From JAUQQI01 sp040289115 (lineage in GTDB: Bacteria > Chloroflexota > Dehalococcoidia > JAUQQI01): a stretch of 14,280 bases of DNA. Each line of letters opens with the position of its first letter. Position 1 is the first letter of the stretch. The stretch spans positions 1-14,280 of the forward strand of contig PSKS01000063.1 of the NCBI GenBank assembly GCA_040289115.1, read 5' to 3'. The translations under genes and the position numbers were made by a program. The notes beneath the pieces were generated by a model. The model was not told the DNA's origin. It did not search any database and saw nothing but the letters and a program-made list of their open reading frames with translations. This document shows, in pieces, positions 14,099-14,280 of the stretch.

Positions 14099-14280
14099 AG
14101 CTTTATCACCTCCCGATCCTTCCGGACCAGCCCAACCACCCGGTCGACAAAGGCCCCGGCTACCCCAACATACCCGTCCGGGTCCAAAAGCCGCTTAAGG
14201 TCGCCGGCTTCCAGGTGGCGGGTGAGCTCGGGGTCGGCCCGGAGGACCTCAACCAGGCTTAATCCTTCGGCCTCGGCCCA
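14095..14280 (-). CDS. Lyase of the adenylosuccinate lyase/fumarase superfamily (C-terminus only)
   Basis: The last 61 codons of a gene entering from the right edge. The translation includes LEAGDLKRLLDPDGYVGVAG and AFVDRVV, matching the C-terminal helical domain (ADSL_C type) of adenylosuccinate lyase and 3-carboxymuconate cycloisomerase-like enzymes. The catalytic loop is outside the window, so the reaction cannot be assigned: purine-pathway adenylosuccinate lyase, or a C-N lyase or cycloisomerase specialised to this operon. The TGA overlaps the aminotransferase GTG. Co-location with an aminotransferase favours a catabolic role over purine synthesis, but this is inference. Confidence 0.7.
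   Translation of the reverse strand, partial: WAEAEGLSLVEVLRADPELTRHLEAGDLKRLLDPDGYVGVAGAFVDRVVGLVRKDREVIKL

Noticed and set aside
1..14280. CRISPR arrays, tRNA or rRNA genes, riboswitches
   Set aside because: No regularly spaced direct repeats, no tRNA-like cloverleaf and no rRNA-like segment were seen on reading through both strands by eye.

Overview
The window is GC-rich bacterial DNA with tight operons, strong Shine-Dalgarno sites, frequent GTG/TTG starts and 1-14 bp gene overlaps. The gene set (benzylsuccinate-type class III CoA-transferases, IclR regulator, Tat-lipoprotein solute receptor, decayed ISAs1- and IS5-type insertion sequences) fits a non-model, probably anaerobic or thermophilic Firmicute or relative. 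That placement is inference; there is no rRNA or other phylogenetic marker. A 16-base match to an Illumina adapter at 12503-12518 suggests a draft or metagenome assembly.

All functional genes read leftward (minus strand) in two blocks separated by about 2.9 kb of mobile-element debris.

Block 1 (7123 down to 1) begins with an IclR-family regulator behind a promoter region containing two dyads. Four CaiB/BaiF class III CoA-transferase genes follow in alternating alpha-beta-alpha-beta order, then a double-hotdog MaoC-type acyl dehydratase, then the 5' end of an ABC-transporter substrate-binding lipoprotein that runs off the left edge. The first transferase is broken by a 5-bp tandem duplication. 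The block looks like an inducible catabolic operon: import of a solute, activation of a carboxylate by CoA transfer, and hydration/dehydration of an acyl-CoA. The substrate cannot be read from the sequence.

The middle (7208-10030) holds a 986-bp ISAs1-family relic with recognisable terminal inverted repeats, a GC-rich stretch with no convincing gene, a fragment of a hydrophobic protein, and a multiply frameshifted IS5-type transposase relic.

Block 2 (14280 down to 10096) starts off the right edge. It contains the C-terminus of a lyase of the adenylosuccinate lyase/fumarase superfamily, a class III aminotransferase, two paralogous proteins of a Cys/His-containing family that I do not recognise (the upstream copy split in two next to the adapter sequence), and a VOC-fold protein resembling methylmalonyl-CoA epimerase/glyoxalase. 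Each junction is a short stop/start overlap (GTGA, ATGA, TAATG, TTGA), so the set is probably one translationally coupled pathway, perhaps C-N lyase plus transamination chemistry with two uncharacterised proteins. These two paralogs are the most promising undescribed element.
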